Assembly (NCBI GenBank): GCA_034506335.1
Contig: JAPDPR010000016.1
Location: 1 to 55,968 of the forward strand
Length of the DNA stretch: 55,968 nt
From: a candidate division KSB1 bacterium
Lineage (GTDB): Bacteria > Zhuqueibacterota > Zhuqueibacteria > JANLFK01 > Oleimicrobiaceae
Direction: 5' to 3'
The notes below the pieces were generated by a model. It did not search any database. It had not been told where the DNA came from and worked only from the letters and a program-made list of their open reading frames with translations. Numbering within the stretch: the first letter of the stretch is position 1; the number at the start of each line of letters is the position of its first letter. Both the position numbers and the translations under genes were made by a program. Below are positions 27,070-34,755 of the stretch, piece by piece.

Positions 27070-27549
27070 CTAAGGATGTTCCGGATCCCAGCGCCGACCG
27101 TCGTCCTCGGCCCATTGCCGCCAGGAGAACGGCAGGGCCTGATAGCCCACGTCAAGGGAGAACTTGCTGGACGGCCGGTACTGCAGCTGAACACCAGAGA
27201 CAAACGGTCCTGTTGGACCCAACGACCTTAAGCCCGCGCTCTGGAATGGCGTATGCGCTATGCCCCATTGCAACCGCAGCTGCAACGGCTGGGAAACATC
27301 GTATTCGATTGTGTTGAGGTACAACCCCTGAGCCATGCTCTGCCCTCTTAAAGAAAAGTAGGAAAGGCTATAGGAATGGGACATGCGCAACCTGGAAGGA
27401 TCGAGCCCCAGCAATCCACCCACGCCGGGAGTAACTCCTGTCCGCAGCTCCCTGGCCAGATCCAAGGGTTTGCTCTGCTCCTTGAGCTGAGCGCTGGCCA
27501 CGCCCAGCAGTAGCAAAGATATGAGCACCACAATTATCAATCGTTGCAT
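27070..27549 (-). CDS. Hypothetical secreted or outer-membrane protein
   Basis: A 159-residue product with a clear signal peptide (MQRLIIVVLISLLLLGVASAQ). The mature part has short amphipathic stretches (MSHSYSLSYFSLRGQSMAQGLY, LQLRLQWGIAHTPFQS, VSGVQLQYRPSSKFSLDVGYQA) resembling a few strands of a barrel, and ends in a polar tail (DDGRRWDPEHP). I do not recognise the family; similar short proteins occur in FCB genomes next to LytR_C genes. AGGAGAG lies nine bases before the ATG. It is first in the run leading to LytR_C and waaA. Confidence 0.6.
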   Translation of the reverse strand: MQRLIIVVLISLLLLGVASAQLKEQSKPLDLARELRTGVTPGVGGLLGLDPSRLRMSHSYSLSYFSLRGQSMAQGLYLNTIEYDVSQPLQLRLQWGIAHTPFQSAGLRSLGPTGPFVSGVQLQYRPSSKFSLDVGYQALPFSWRQWAEDDGRRWDPEHP

Positions 27550-27799
27550 AACCCTTGTCTCTCCTTATGTGACCGACATGTACGACCCACCGACTTTACG
27601 ACACGCCCAAACGAGATAGTGGGGTTCTTTCCTCTCTGGGCTAAGCCCCCTGTCCGCATGGAAACCACGCGTAGGCAATTATCCTTAGACAAAGGTCCAC
27701 GCAAGGCCCCTCCGGGAGACCATAGGGTACAGAATACGAGCGAGCGCGACACCGAATGCGCCCATGCGCGGTTCACCTGTATTGCCACATCTAGTCCTC

Positions 27800-27952
27800 T
27801 TAGGAATCATGGAATCCTATCTGTCTCTCGTCCCCATAGTCTTTGAGCTGCCAATAGGGCGGCGAAGTGATGATGAGGTGCACCAACTCATCAGCCACTT
27901 CCCTCATGTCCCGTGCATCGCCAATGATAATGCGGTGATGGGTTTGCATCAT
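27800..27952 (-). pseudogene. Truncated remnant of a DNA (N4-cytosine or N6-adenine) methyltransferase
   Basis: This 50-codon frame, too short for standard ORF lists, begins with GGGAGGC directly before ATG-ATG and reads MMQTHHRIIIGDARDM, then DELVHLIITSPPYWQLKDYG, DERQIGFHDS, then TAA. GDARDM is the usual start of the catalytic region, and TSPPYW (27851-27868) is motif IV of amino-methyltransferases. Homologues normally continue with a Tyr-rich stretch and over 200 more residues. Here TAA is followed by GAG GAC TAG, so both stops sit where Tyr codons would be expected. A degraded VNRAWAH-like segment follows in another frame (27756-27776). The AdoMet-binding FxGxG motif is not found. It lies in the 473-bp gap between glmU-like and the hypothetical gene; the rest of that gap shows nothing else. 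Homology is by recognition, not search. Confidence 0.72.
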
Positions 27953-27997
27953 GCCTCCCCGGACGGCCCCTCGTCCTATGAACTCTCACCTATGACA

Positions 27998-28026
27998 AAT
28001 TAAGCAAAACGGGCCGTCAAAGTCAA
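27998..28026 (-). promoter_or_regulatory. Candidate promoter of the methyltransferase remnant
   Basis: Minus-strand TTGACT (28021-28026, overlapping the stop of the uridylyltransferase gene), 17 bp, TTAATT (27998-28003), the latter continuing as TTAATTTG. This is close to the TAnnTTTG element of Bacteroidota promoters. It would start about 35-40 bases before the remnant's ATG. Weak match. Confidence 0.3.
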
Positions 28027-28790
28027 CCGCTTTTTTCGCCCTGCTGGCGCGCCAGAAGAACCCTTTCTACCTCGTGCAGTTGTTCCACGCTGTTCACGCC
28101 CATACTTTCGTCAAAATCGGGCGTCACCACCGCTGCCACTCGCTCGCCGCGGCGGCGCATGATTTTCACCACGTCCGGCAGGTAGTATTCGCCTTGAGCG
28201 TTGTCGTTGCTGACCAGGGGGATGGTGGCAAAGAGCTCCTTCGCGTCGAAGACATAGGTGCCGATATTCACCTCCTGGATGGCCTTCTCCTCGGGTGTGG
28301 CGTCCTTCTCCTCGACAATCCGGTCCACAAAACCTTGGGGGTCGCGGATGATGCGCCCATAGCCGAAGGGGTTCTCGGTTCTCCCCACCAGAAGTGTGGC
28401 TACCGCGTCAGTCTGGCGATGCACGGCAATCAGTTCCTCAATGCGCGCCGGGCTAAGCAGCGGCACATCGCCGCATAGTACGAGGACTTCCCCATCAAAA
28501 TCCTTCAGCAATGGCTCCGCCTGCGCCACGGCATGGGCTGTGCCCAGTTGCTCCTCCTGCACGGCAAACAGCACCCCGGTGTGGCGCAACGTCTCCATCA
28601 CCCGCTCCCGTTGATGGCCCACCACCACAATGATCGGCTCTGCCCCCACCGCCCTAGCCTGGTCGATGACGTACATGACCATCGGCCGCCCAAGCACCTG
28701 ATGCAGCACCTTGGCCAAATCCGATTTCATCCGCTTGCCCTTACCGGCGGCAAGAATTACAGCGGCGAGTCGCTCGTCCTTCCTTTTCAT
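28023..28790 (-). CDS. GlmU-like nucleotidyltransferase, uridylyltransferase domain only
   Basis: A 255-residue Rossmann-type sugar-nucleotide transferase. It carries the GlmU N-terminal signature LAAGKGKRMKSDLAKVLHQVLGRP, QEEQLGTAHAV, LVLCGDVPLL with the metal-binding Asp, FGYGRIIR, and VNIGTYVFDAKELF. It should form UDP-GlcNAc or a related UDP/NDP sugar from a sugar-1-phosphate. Full GlmU has about 450 residues with a C-terminal beta-helix acetyltransferase; that half is missing here, and the stop is followed by non-coding DNA. One-domain homologues exist as independent enzymes, so this need not be a truncation. The ATG at 28790 overlaps the panC stop (TGATG). Confidence 0.85.
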   Translation of the reverse strand: MKRKDERLAAVILAAGKGKRMKSDLAKVLHQVLGRPMVMYVIDQARAVGAEPIIVVVGHQRERVMETLRHTGVLFAVQEEQLGTAHAVAQAEPLLKDFDGEVLVLCGDVPLLSPARIEELIAVHRQTDAVATLLVGRTENPFGYGRIIRDPQGFVDRIVEEKDATPEEKAIQEVNIGTYVFDAKELFATIPLVSNDNAQGEYYLPDVVKIMRRRGERVAAVVTPDFDESMGVNSVEQLHEVERVLLARQQGEKSG

Positions 28791-29644
28791 CAATCCACCT
28801 GTAGGAGCACGTTATCAATGAGCCTGGTAGTGCCAATCCACACGGCCAGCGCGACGAGTACCTGCCCGCGCAGCGTCTCCACTTCCTCCAATGTATGGGC
28901 ATTCACCACCGCTACATAGTCAATGCGTGCCTCCGGTGCCGTCTGGATCACCCGTGCCAGCTCCTCTCGCAGCCGTGCGGCATCCCTCTCGCCCTTGGCC
29001 ACCAACTCGGAGGCTCGCTGCAAGGCCTTGTACAGCACCACGGCCTGGGCCCTCTCGGCCGGAGACAAATAGGTGTTGCGCGAGCTCATCGCCAAACCGT
29101 CCGCCTCGCGCACAATGGGCGCCACTACAATCTCCAGATCGAAATTCAGGTCCTCAGCCATCCGCTTGACGACCAGCGCCTGCTGGGCATCTTTTTGCCC
29201 AAAGACTGCCAAGTGCGGCTTCACGATGTTGAACAGCTTGGCCACCACGGTGGTGACGCCGCGAAAGTGCGTGGGGCGCGAGCGCCCGCACAGCACCCCC
29301 GTGATCTTTTCCACCTCCACGTACGTGAGGTAGCCCTCGGGGTACATTTCCTCCACGGAGGGGTGAAAGACCACGTGGCAACCCGCCTCCTCGGCCAGGC
29401 GCAAATCGCGGGGCAGGTCGCGCGGGTAGCGCTGAAAGTCCTCGTGTGGAGCAAACTGCGTAGGGTTAACGAAGATGCTGGTCACCACCACATCTGCGCG
29501 CTCGCGGGCGATGCGGATTAGGCTCAAGTGGCCTTCGTGCAGATAGCCCATGGTGGGGACCAAACCGATGAGTTTGCCCTCCTGCCGCCAACGGTCCGCT
29601 TGGAGCTGCATCTCGCGAACCTTTTCGACAACCTGTATCTTCAT
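28790..29644 (-). CDS. panC: Pantothenate synthetase PanC
   Basis: PanC ligates pantoate with beta-alanine, using ATP through a pantoyl adenylate, to form pantothenate for coenzyme A. The 284-residue protein has the HIGH-like motif LHEGHLSLI (His36, His39), SIFVNPTQFAPHEDFQRYPR, FHPSVEEMYP, CGRSRPTHFRGVTTVVAKLFN, FGQKDAQQ, and the KMSKS-equivalent AMSSRNTYLS. Length is normal. It is preceded by panB 15 bp away and followed by the uridylyltransferase gene with a TGATG overlap. No panD (aspartate decarboxylase) is in the window. Confidence 0.96.
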   Translation of the reverse strand: MKIQVVEKVREMQLQADRWRQEGKLIGLVPTMGYLHEGHLSLIRIARERADVVVTSIFVNPTQFAPHEDFQRYPRDLPRDLRLAEEAGCHVVFHPSVEEMYPEGYLTYVEVEKITGVLCGRSRPTHFRGVTTVVAKLFNIVKPHLAVFGQKDAQQALVVKRMAEDLNFDLEIVVAPIVREADGLAMSSRNTYLSPAERAQAVVLYKALQRASELVAKGERDAARLREELARVIQTAPEARIDYVAVVNAHTLEEVETLRGQVLVALAVWIGTTRLIDNVLLQVD

Positions 29645-29659
29645 GGGCTGGTCTGCCTC

Positions 29660-30481
29660 CTACTCTTCGCCTGCCTGAAAGCTCTCCTCAAGACTGGGGA
29701 AAGTACCCGCTTTCACATCGGCAACGTAGCCGGTGCAGGCTTGGCGAATGAGCTGCCCAAGTTCCGCATACCTTCGGGCGAATTTAGGGCGAAACTTTTC
29801 AAAGAGACCCAGCATGTCGTGCGTGACCAAGATCTGGCCGTCGCAGTACGGGCCCGCGCCAATGCCAATGGTGGGCACCGACACCGCCTCGGTGATGCGC
29901 TTGGCCACCTCCACGGGGATCTTCTCAAGCACGATGGCGAATGCACCGGCCTGCTCCAGGAGTCGCGCGTCACGCACCAGTCGCTCGGCTTCCTCCTGGG
30001 TAGCGCCCTGAAGGACGTAGCCACCGAACTTGCGAATGGACTGTGGCGTGAGCCCAAGGTGGCCTAACACCGGCATGCCGGCGGCCGTCAGCCGCGCGAC
30101 CGTGTCGACCACCTCTTTTCCCCCTTCCACTTTTACCGCCTCTGCGCCCGCCTCCTGGAAAAAGCGGCCAGCATTGCGCATTGCCTCTTCTGCAGTCACT
30201 TGGTACGAGAGGAAGGGCATGTCGGCTACTAACAGGGCTCGTTTCACACCTCGACGCACGGCGGCGGTGTGGTAGAGCATGGCTTCCATGGTCATGGGCA
30301 GAGTGGTCTCATAGCCGGCCACTACCATCGCGGCGGAGTCGCCCACCAGGATGATGTCCAGGCCCGCCTCGTCCAGGAGGGCGGCCATGGTTGCATCGTA
30401 GGCGGTGAGGGCCGCGATCTTCTCCCCGCGGCGCTTCATCTCCCTCACCACCGGCACCGTCACTTTCTTAGGCCCTGCCAT
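29660..30481 (-). CDS. panB: 3-methyl-2-oxobutanoate hydroxymethyltransferase PanB
   Basis: PanB adds a methylene-THF-derived hydroxymethyl group to ketoisovalerate, the first committed step to pantothenate. The 273 residues show ALTAYDATMAALLDEAGLDIILVGDSAAMVVAGY (metal Asp), GVKRALLVADMPFLSY, AEAVKVEGGKEV, MPVLGHLGLTPQSI, FAIVLEKIP and IGIGAGPYCDGQILVTHDMLG. Family length is normal. It follows mnmA after 6 bp and precedes panC, so panBC are co-transcribed with a tRNA-modification gene. No panE reductase is present. Confidence 0.96.
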   Translation of the reverse strand: MAGPKKVTVPVVREMKRRGEKIAALTAYDATMAALLDEAGLDIILVGDSAAMVVAGYETTLPMTMEAMLYHTAAVRRGVKRALLVADMPFLSYQVTAEEAMRNAGRFFQEAGAEAVKVEGGKEVVDTVARLTAAGMPVLGHLGLTPQSIRKFGGYVLQGATQEEAERLVRDARLLEQAGAFAIVLEKIPVEVAKRITEAVSVPTIGIGAGPYCDGQILVTHDMLGLFEKFRPKFARRYAELGQLIRQACTGYVADVKAGTFPSLEESFQAGEE

Positions 30482-30487
30482 CGTCCC

Positions 30488-31594
30488 TCACTTGCGCTTC
30501 CCACAGATCACACCCCCTCCCACGACCACGTCACCGTCGTACAACACCACCGACTGCCCCGGGGTGACTGCCCGCTGGGGCCGGACAAAATCCAGCAGGA
30601 GGCGCTCATGATCAGCATACGCCACCACGGCGGCGAAACCCGGGTCTTTGTAGCGTATCTTGGCCGTGACGCGCTTCCCCTGTTCCGGACAGCCCTCTGA
30701 GACCCAGTTGACCGGCGACGCCTCCAGGCCAGAAGACAGGAGATCCTCGGCTGTGCCCACCTGCACGCGATTCAGCTCCGGCTGTATGTCCACAACGTAT
30801 ACCGGGTGGCCCAAGGCGACACCCACCCCCTTGCGTTGCCCGATCGTGTAGAAAGGATAGCCCCGGTGCTCCCCAACCACTGCGCCCAGGGCGTCCACGA
30901 CCTCCCCCGGTCTCAACGTCCGGCCCATGCGCTCCGCACGCTCGGCGAGGAAGAGACCATAGTCGCCTCCAGGCACGAAACACACCTCCTGGCTCTCCGG
31001 GCGATCTGCCGTGGGCAGACCCAAGGAGACAGCCAGCTGACGCACTTCCTGCTTGTGCATCTCGCCCAGTGGGAAAATGGTGCGCGCCAGTTGTTCCTGC
31101 GTCAAAGCCCAGAGTGCATATGACTGGTCCTTCCGGGCATCGGCCCCCTTCCGCAACAGGAAGCGCCGGCGCTCCGGATCGAACGCCACACGCGCATAAT
31201 GGCCAGTGGCGATATGCGTGGCTCCCAGGGTCATCGCCACTTTAAGCAGTTCGCCCCACTTGATACGGGCATTGCACAGAACACACGGATTTGGCGTGCG
31301 GCCTGCCAGATACTCCCGCACAAAGTGCGCCACAACTTCTCGCTCGAATTCGCGGCGCAGGTCAATGATATAGTGCCGAATACCAAGCTTCTCGCAGACA
31401 GCCTGGGCCTCTTTCACCGCCTCCAACGAGCAGCAGCTTTGCGGATGTGTTTCTGCGCCCTCCCAAAGGCGCATAGTCAGCCCCTTGACGGCATACCCTT
31501 GCTCCAGCAACAATGCGGCGGCCACCGAGCTATCCACGCCACCGCTCATCGCCACAGCGACGAGGGTACCCTTGTCAGCACCTCCACCTTTCAT
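30488..31594 (-). CDS. mnmA: tRNA-specific 2-thiouridylase MnmA
   Basis: MnmA thiolates uridine 34 of tRNA-Lys, Glu and Gln. The 368-residue protein has the PP-loop SGGVDSS (residues 17-23), GLTMRLWEG, catalytic Cys104 in NPCVLCNARIKWG, the second catalytic Cys205 in SQEVCFVPGGDYGLFL, GHYARV, KDQSYALW, and the C-terminal barrel ending near the stop (AVTPGQSVVLYDGDVVVGGGVI). An extra CC pair at residues 54-55 in the insert PQSCCS is also seen in other anaerobe-type homologues. It heads the mnmA-panB-panC run, right after the terminator of the PorV gene. The sulfur donor could be a cysteine desulfurase such as the NifS domain of the fusion at 46.9 kb, but that is conjecture. Confidence 0.95.
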   Translation of the reverse strand: MKGGGADKGTLVAVAMSGGVDSSVAAALLLEQGYAVKGLTMRLWEGAETHPQSCCSLEAVKEAQAVCEKLGIRHYIIDLRREFEREVVAHFVREYLAGRTPNPCVLCNARIKWGELLKVAMTLGATHIATGHYARVAFDPERRRFLLRKGADARKDQSYALWALTQEQLARTIFPLGEMHKQEVRQLAVSLGLPTADRPESQEVCFVPGGDYGLFLAERAERMGRTLRPGEVVDALGAVVGEHRGYPFYTIGQRKGVGVALGHPVYVVDIQPELNRVQVGTAEDLLSSGLEASPVNWVSEGCPEQGKRVTAKIRYKDPGFAAVVAYADHERLLLDFVRPQRAVTPGQSVVLYDGDVVVGGGVICGKRK

Positions 31595-31636
31595 CGCCCG
31601 TTCTCGAGAAGCCTCACGTCAATTACCGGCCATAAC

Positions 31637-31668
31637 AAAAAATCCGCTCCCCCGGGCGGGATACGGAT
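31637..31668 (-). terminator. Probable rho-independent terminator after the PorV-type gene
   Basis: On the minus strand ATCCG (31664-31668) pairs with CGGAT (31642-31646) around an inner CCC/GGG-rich hairpin, followed by six T (31637-31642). It lies about 50 bases beyond the PorV gene stop and before mnmA. The outer stem is interrupted, so strength is moderate. Confidence 0.6.
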
Positions 31669-31714
31669 CGCGCTGGCGGTACATCGTGTAAGCAATTGCC
31701 CGTCCCCAACTGGC

Positions 31715-32641
31715 TCAGAACACCCCGCTGATAGTCAAACGGTTCTGGCTTCCCACCTCCCCCATCGAGGAAAATGAGTAGTCGAACCGATACGCGCGCC
31801 ACGTGAGGCCGAAGCCGAGGGAGATACCCGCCAAGTAGTCCTTGCTCCCCCCCACGTCCATGTCAGAGCCTATCGAGTCATACCCCCAGCGCAGGAACAA
31901 GCCCTCGCTGACCGTGAACTCTCCGCCAATCGACCACTGCCAGGTGTCGTCTGGATACTTATAGGCCGTCCCACCCAACAGGAGAGGTAAATGCTCCAAC
32001 CTCTTCATTAATCCCACGCGATAAGCAAGGGGCAGTTGGTCCTTTTCCTCAACAAAGGCCGAGAGCACCGTCCCCACGTTGAATACGCCGGCCGCCACAT
32101 CCAGATCATGCACGGGGGTGTGGTACAGGATGCCTGCATCGGCCAGCAAGGCACTGGATTGGTAGTTGTCGATGGTGGCGTAGACAAACTTGGCGCTGAG
32201 GCCGACAAGCAGTGCGGGGTTCAGTTTGCGGGCTACGGCCCCGATTGCGCATAATCCCCCAGCGCCGAACTCGCCCTGCTCCTGTCCGCTTTCATCCCGT
32301 CGCTTGAACGTGCCAAAATTGATATAGTTGACGCCCACGGCCCCGACAGTCGAAGGAGCCACGGGCTGCGCGTAGCCTACGAAGCCGGAGTGGAAATCGA
32401 GCACGTGTTTGAGATAGGTGAGGCTTGCTGTGCGCAGGCCAATTTCCGCCAGACCGGCGGGATTGTAGAACAACGCGTGCACATCCCCGGGCACGGCGAT
32501 AAAAGTGCCCCCCATCGCGCTGGCGCGAGCCCCGACTTGCATGCGCAAGAACTGGAACCCTGTGGTACCAGGCGAGGAAGCATGCGCTGCAGCTGCAATG
32601 AATAGCGTCAGCGTAATGGTGACGGGGCGACGGGGAAACAC
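31715..32641 (-). CDS. PorV/PorQ-family outer-membrane protein
   Basis: A 308-residue barrel protein with a signal peptide (MFPRRPVTITLTLFIAAAAHA) and the family opening block GFQFLRMQVGARASAMGGTFIAVPGDVHALFYNPAGLAEI. Alternating strands follow, for example AVGVNYINFGTFKRRD and LFLRWGYDSIGSDMDVGG, with an Asn/Ser-type end NRLTISGVF. PorV and PorQ work in the type IX secretion system of Bacteroidota, but the broader family (UPF0164-like) is common in FCB bacteria without it. No T9SS component is in the window. I chose the GTG at 32641, behind AAGGGAGGG. A longer frame running toward the tRNA gives no signal peptide start. It lies 75 bp after tRNA-Thr. Confidence 0.82.
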   Translation of the reverse strand: MFPRRPVTITLTLFIAAAAHASSPGTTGFQFLRMQVGARASAMGGTFIAVPGDVHALFYNPAGLAEIGLRTASLTYLKHVLDFHSGFVGYAQPVAPSTVGAVGVNYINFGTFKRRDESGQEQGEFGAGGLCAIGAVARKLNPALLVGLSAKFVYATIDNYQSSALLADAGILYHTPVHDLDVAAGVFNVGTVLSAFVEEKDQLPLAYRVGLMKRLEHLPLLLGGTAYKYPDDTWQWSIGGEFTVSEGLFLRWGYDSIGSDMDVGGSKDYLAGISLGFGLTWRAYRFDYSFSSMGEVGSQNRLTISGVF

Positions 32642-32715
32642 GGCCCTCCCTTTGTGCGGTCCACACAACGTTTTGTGGCAGTGAGCCGGCGCGGGCTCCA
32701 CCACACCCGGTGTTG

Positions 32716-32788
32716 AGCCACCTGTCGGAATCGAACCGACGACCTGCTCATTACGAGTGAGCCGCTCTACCAGCTGAGCTAAGGTGGC
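32716..32788 (-). tRNA. tRNA-Thr (anticodon CGT)
   Basis: The 73-base minus-strand sequence folds into a complete cloverleaf: 7-bp acceptor GCCACCT/AGGTGGC, D arm GCTC/GAGC with loop AGCTGGTA, anticodon stem GCTCA/TGAGC with loop CTCGTAA, T arm GTCGG/CCGAC with loop TTCGATT, and discriminator T. The anticodon CGT reads the Thr codon ACG. The 3' CCA is not encoded. A promoter candidate lies about 50 bases upstream and the PorV gene follows on the same strand. Confidence 0.96.
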
Positions 32789-32839
32789 ATACTTGCTCGT
32801 GCAAGTTGCCTGCCTCTGTTCTTACAAGAGGCCGATGAT

Positions 32840-32868
32840 AATGTAGCAATTTGGAATTTGCGAATCAA
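32840..32868 (-). promoter_or_regulatory. Promoter of tRNA-Thr
   Basis: Minus-strand TTGATT (32863-32868), 17 bp, TACATT (32840-32845). The predicted start near 32833 is about 45 bases before the tRNA. It shares the TTGATT box and 17-bp spacing with the TPR-gene promoter. Confidence 0.5.
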
Positions 32869-33294
32869 GCGAAAATGTGAGGGCTCCAGGAGGCCACTTA
32901 CGACCGTACATGCTCCTTCTCAGCGGATTCGTCTCACCTATGCGCACCCCTTCTCCTGGCCGTAGCATGCGCCCGTGGCTTCCAAGAATGCCAATAGCTG
33001 TCTGCACCAGCCCCACCCGTGGTCGGCGCGACAGGGGCCCAGCATGAGAACTTCCCACCAAGAAGGGGATGGACAAAAGATTGCTTGAAACGTTACCAAC
33101 GGGACAGCCCCCACGCAGGATCCCTGACTACGCCCCAGGGGAGGTCGTTGCGCGTTCCGTAGAGTGCCAGGATGGCCGAAAACGTCCCCCCGTCCAGAAG
33201 AACGCCATCAACACTCTTTCTCCTCCGGGTCCTCCGTCACGGCCGCAAGCAAGTGCACAAGAAAACAGCCCTCACGAGACATGAGCCCCCGCCC
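32869..33294. other. Intergenic region with no supported gene
   Basis: About 425 bases between the tRNA promoter and the small membrane-protein gene. Two open frames of 71 and 84 codons overlap here on opposite strands, but both have Pro/Arg-rich composition, no ribosome site and no recognisable domain. I see no repeat, tRNA or strong hairpin. Confidence 0.5.
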
Positions 33295-33567
33295 TTACCT
33301 TTTGGTTCCGGTCAACTTCTTGGCCCACTCCGCAGCCCAGATGCCAAGCAAGCCAAGCACTATGTCGAGATGGGTGTCCAGTCGCATCCACCACTTGAGC
33401 GGGGCCGTCAGGGACCAATCCAGCATTTCCCACACCTCTATGGCAAAGACCAAGATGATTGCCCACGCGCGCTTGATGCCACTCCACCGCATGAGCACAA
33501 AGAAGATGAGGAAATGAATGAACCACGAGATCCACTCAGTGTGAAGAAAAACTCTCAATAAGCTCAT
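33295..33567 (-). CDS. Small membrane protein, VanZ-like
   Basis: A 90-residue protein with two or three membrane helices (WISWFIHFLIFFVLMRW, AWAIILVFAIEVWEMLDW, DIVLGLLGIWAAEW). The pattern of a helix ending in Glu, then WEMLDW, then RLDTHLDIVLGLLG resembles the end of VanZ-like proteins, where an acidic residue is followed by an Asp-rich loop and a G-rich last helix. VanZ-like proteins are poorly understood; some alter glycopeptide sensitivity. It is shorter than VanZ (about 130-160 residues). The ATG at 33567 has no clear ribosome site, which lowers certainty, but the composition is that of a real membrane protein and opposite-strand frames are not plausible. Confidence 0.6.
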   Translation of the reverse strand: MSLLRVFLHTEWISWFIHFLIFFVLMRWSGIKRAWAIILVFAIEVWEMLDWSLTAPLKWWMRLDTHLDIVLGLLGIWAAEWAKKLTGTKR

Positions 33568-33765
33568 CGCAGGACAATCTACTTATCTCATCGCCCAAGA
33601 CCTTCGCACGTGTGGTGCCCTCATGGATCTGGCCCGGACTAACCACGTTCTTCCCCTGGTGCGCAAAACTCCTTGCAAAGACCCTGTTGACCTCGCTACT
33701 GCGCGAAGAGCACGCGAGAGAATCACAAAAGCTCAGATCTATCATGGGCGACACGAGTTGATAAG

Positions 33766-33801
33766 TCGACGGCCCCGCGAAAGGAATCGCGAGGCCGTCG
33801 A
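33766..33801. other. Strong stem-loop downstream of the fibronectin-like lipoprotein gene
   Basis: TCGACGGCC (33766-33774) pairs with GGCCGTCGA (33793-33801), and CGCGA with TCGCG inside (33776-33780, 33787-33791), leaving one mismatch and a 6-base loop. It begins about 30 bases past the stop at 33832. No T-run follows on the minus strand, so it is either a factor-dependent or 3'-end-protecting hairpin rather than a classic terminator. The rest of the 264-bp gap shows nothing coding. Confidence 0.55.
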
Positions 33802-33831
33802 AGTAACTGTGCCGTCTGGCAGCCCGCGTCC

Positions 33832-34755
33832 TCAGTGAACGCCGATCTGCCATAGCAGGTCGGACACCTTGTAGTTTCTGTTTCCGGCTTGCTGCTGGAA
33901 GGCCGCGTTGAAGGTGATAGAGTAGTCCGCGGCTATCTGGGTTATGATAAGTTTGCCATAGCGATTGTCCCCGGTCCTCACTGCGTACACATGCCCCAGG
34001 AGCGCCGCTATTGACTCACCCGTCCGAGAGTAGCCCTGCTCAGGCGCGATGTCCGCAGCGTCCAGCTCACTCATGTACCCGAGGTCCTGCACCCCGGCGC
34101 CGTTCATGCCGGCAATCCAAGGACGAATGTTCTGGTTCGTTGGACTGGGATCGAAAGCTTCATTGACGAGGTCGACCACACCATCGGTGGTAGTGTAGTC
34201 ACCAAGAATAGTGGGAACCGCGACCACTCTCAGCTCGTGGAAATCGAACCCTGCCCGCGAATCGTCACCTGTCACGTCTGCCGTGGATGCAGAAGTAATG
34301 GTGATTGTCCGAATCTCAGGCCTCGGTGTGTCCGCCACGATGTTGCTCGGGTAACTAACCTTCTTCTTGTCCTTCTTGTTGTAGGCCACCACGGTGAAAC
34401 TGTAGGTGGTGCCGTTGGTCAAATTGCGAACAACCACGCTGACCACGCCGTCCGAGGGGCCGGAAAACGCGACGGAATCAACTTTGGAAAAGATGTTGGT
34501 GTTCAGGCTACTGTCAGCCGAAAGATGGGTATAGTCACCAGTAGCCTTGAACACGAAATACCCGCCAAAGTCGTCCTCATAGTTCGAGGTGTACCAGAAA
34601 AGGGTGATCTGCCTGTCCTGCGTCACCGATCTGAGACCTAAGGGCGGCGACAGTTTCTCCTTCTCGATCGTTTTGAGGATGCTCTCCGCCTTTTCGCACC
34701 CGGCGACCATGGCCAGGACCCCCAGGATCGCTGCTATCCACATTAGTCTCTTCAT
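33832..34755 (-). CDS. Lipoprotein with a fibronectin type III-like domain
   Basis: A 307-residue predicted lipoprotein: MKRLMWIAAILGVLAMVAGC gives a lipobox with Cys20. Residues about 38-145 look like a fibronectin type III domain: PPLGLRSVTQDRQITLFW, then VVVRNLTNGTTYSFTVVAYNKKDKKKVSYPS, a typical Fn3 F/G strand ending. The C-terminal 150 residues are of unknown fold and close with DLLWQIGVH. The likely location is the outer-membrane surface or periplasmic face; no substrate can be named. The ATG has CAGGAGG a few bases upstream. It stands alone, divergent from znuA, with a stem-loop beyond its stop. Confidence 0.78.
   Translation of the reverse strand: MKRLMWIAAILGVLAMVAGCEKAESILKTIEKEKLSPPLGLRSVTQDRQITLFWYTSNYEDDFGGYFVFKATGDYTHLSADSSLNTNIFSKVDSVAFSGPSDGVVSVVVRNLTNGTTYSFTVVAYNKKDKKKVSYPSNIVADTPRPEIRTITITSASTADVTGDDSRAGFDFHELRVVAVPTILGDYTTTDGVVDLVNEAFDPSPTNQNIRPWIAGMNGAGVQDLGYMSELDAADIAPEQGYSRTGESIAALLGHVYAVRTGDNRYGKLIITQIAADYSITFNAAFQQQAGNRNYKVSDLLWQIGVH

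Noticed and set aside
32822..33284. 84-codon minus-strand and 71-codon plus-strand frames
   Set aside because: No ribosome site, no recognisable domain, low-complexity Pro/Arg/Gly composition and mutual overlap.
33536..33853. 105-codon minus-strand frame between the small membrane protein and the lipoprotein
   Set aside because: It overlaps both genes and the stem-loop, and its composition is unlike a real protein.
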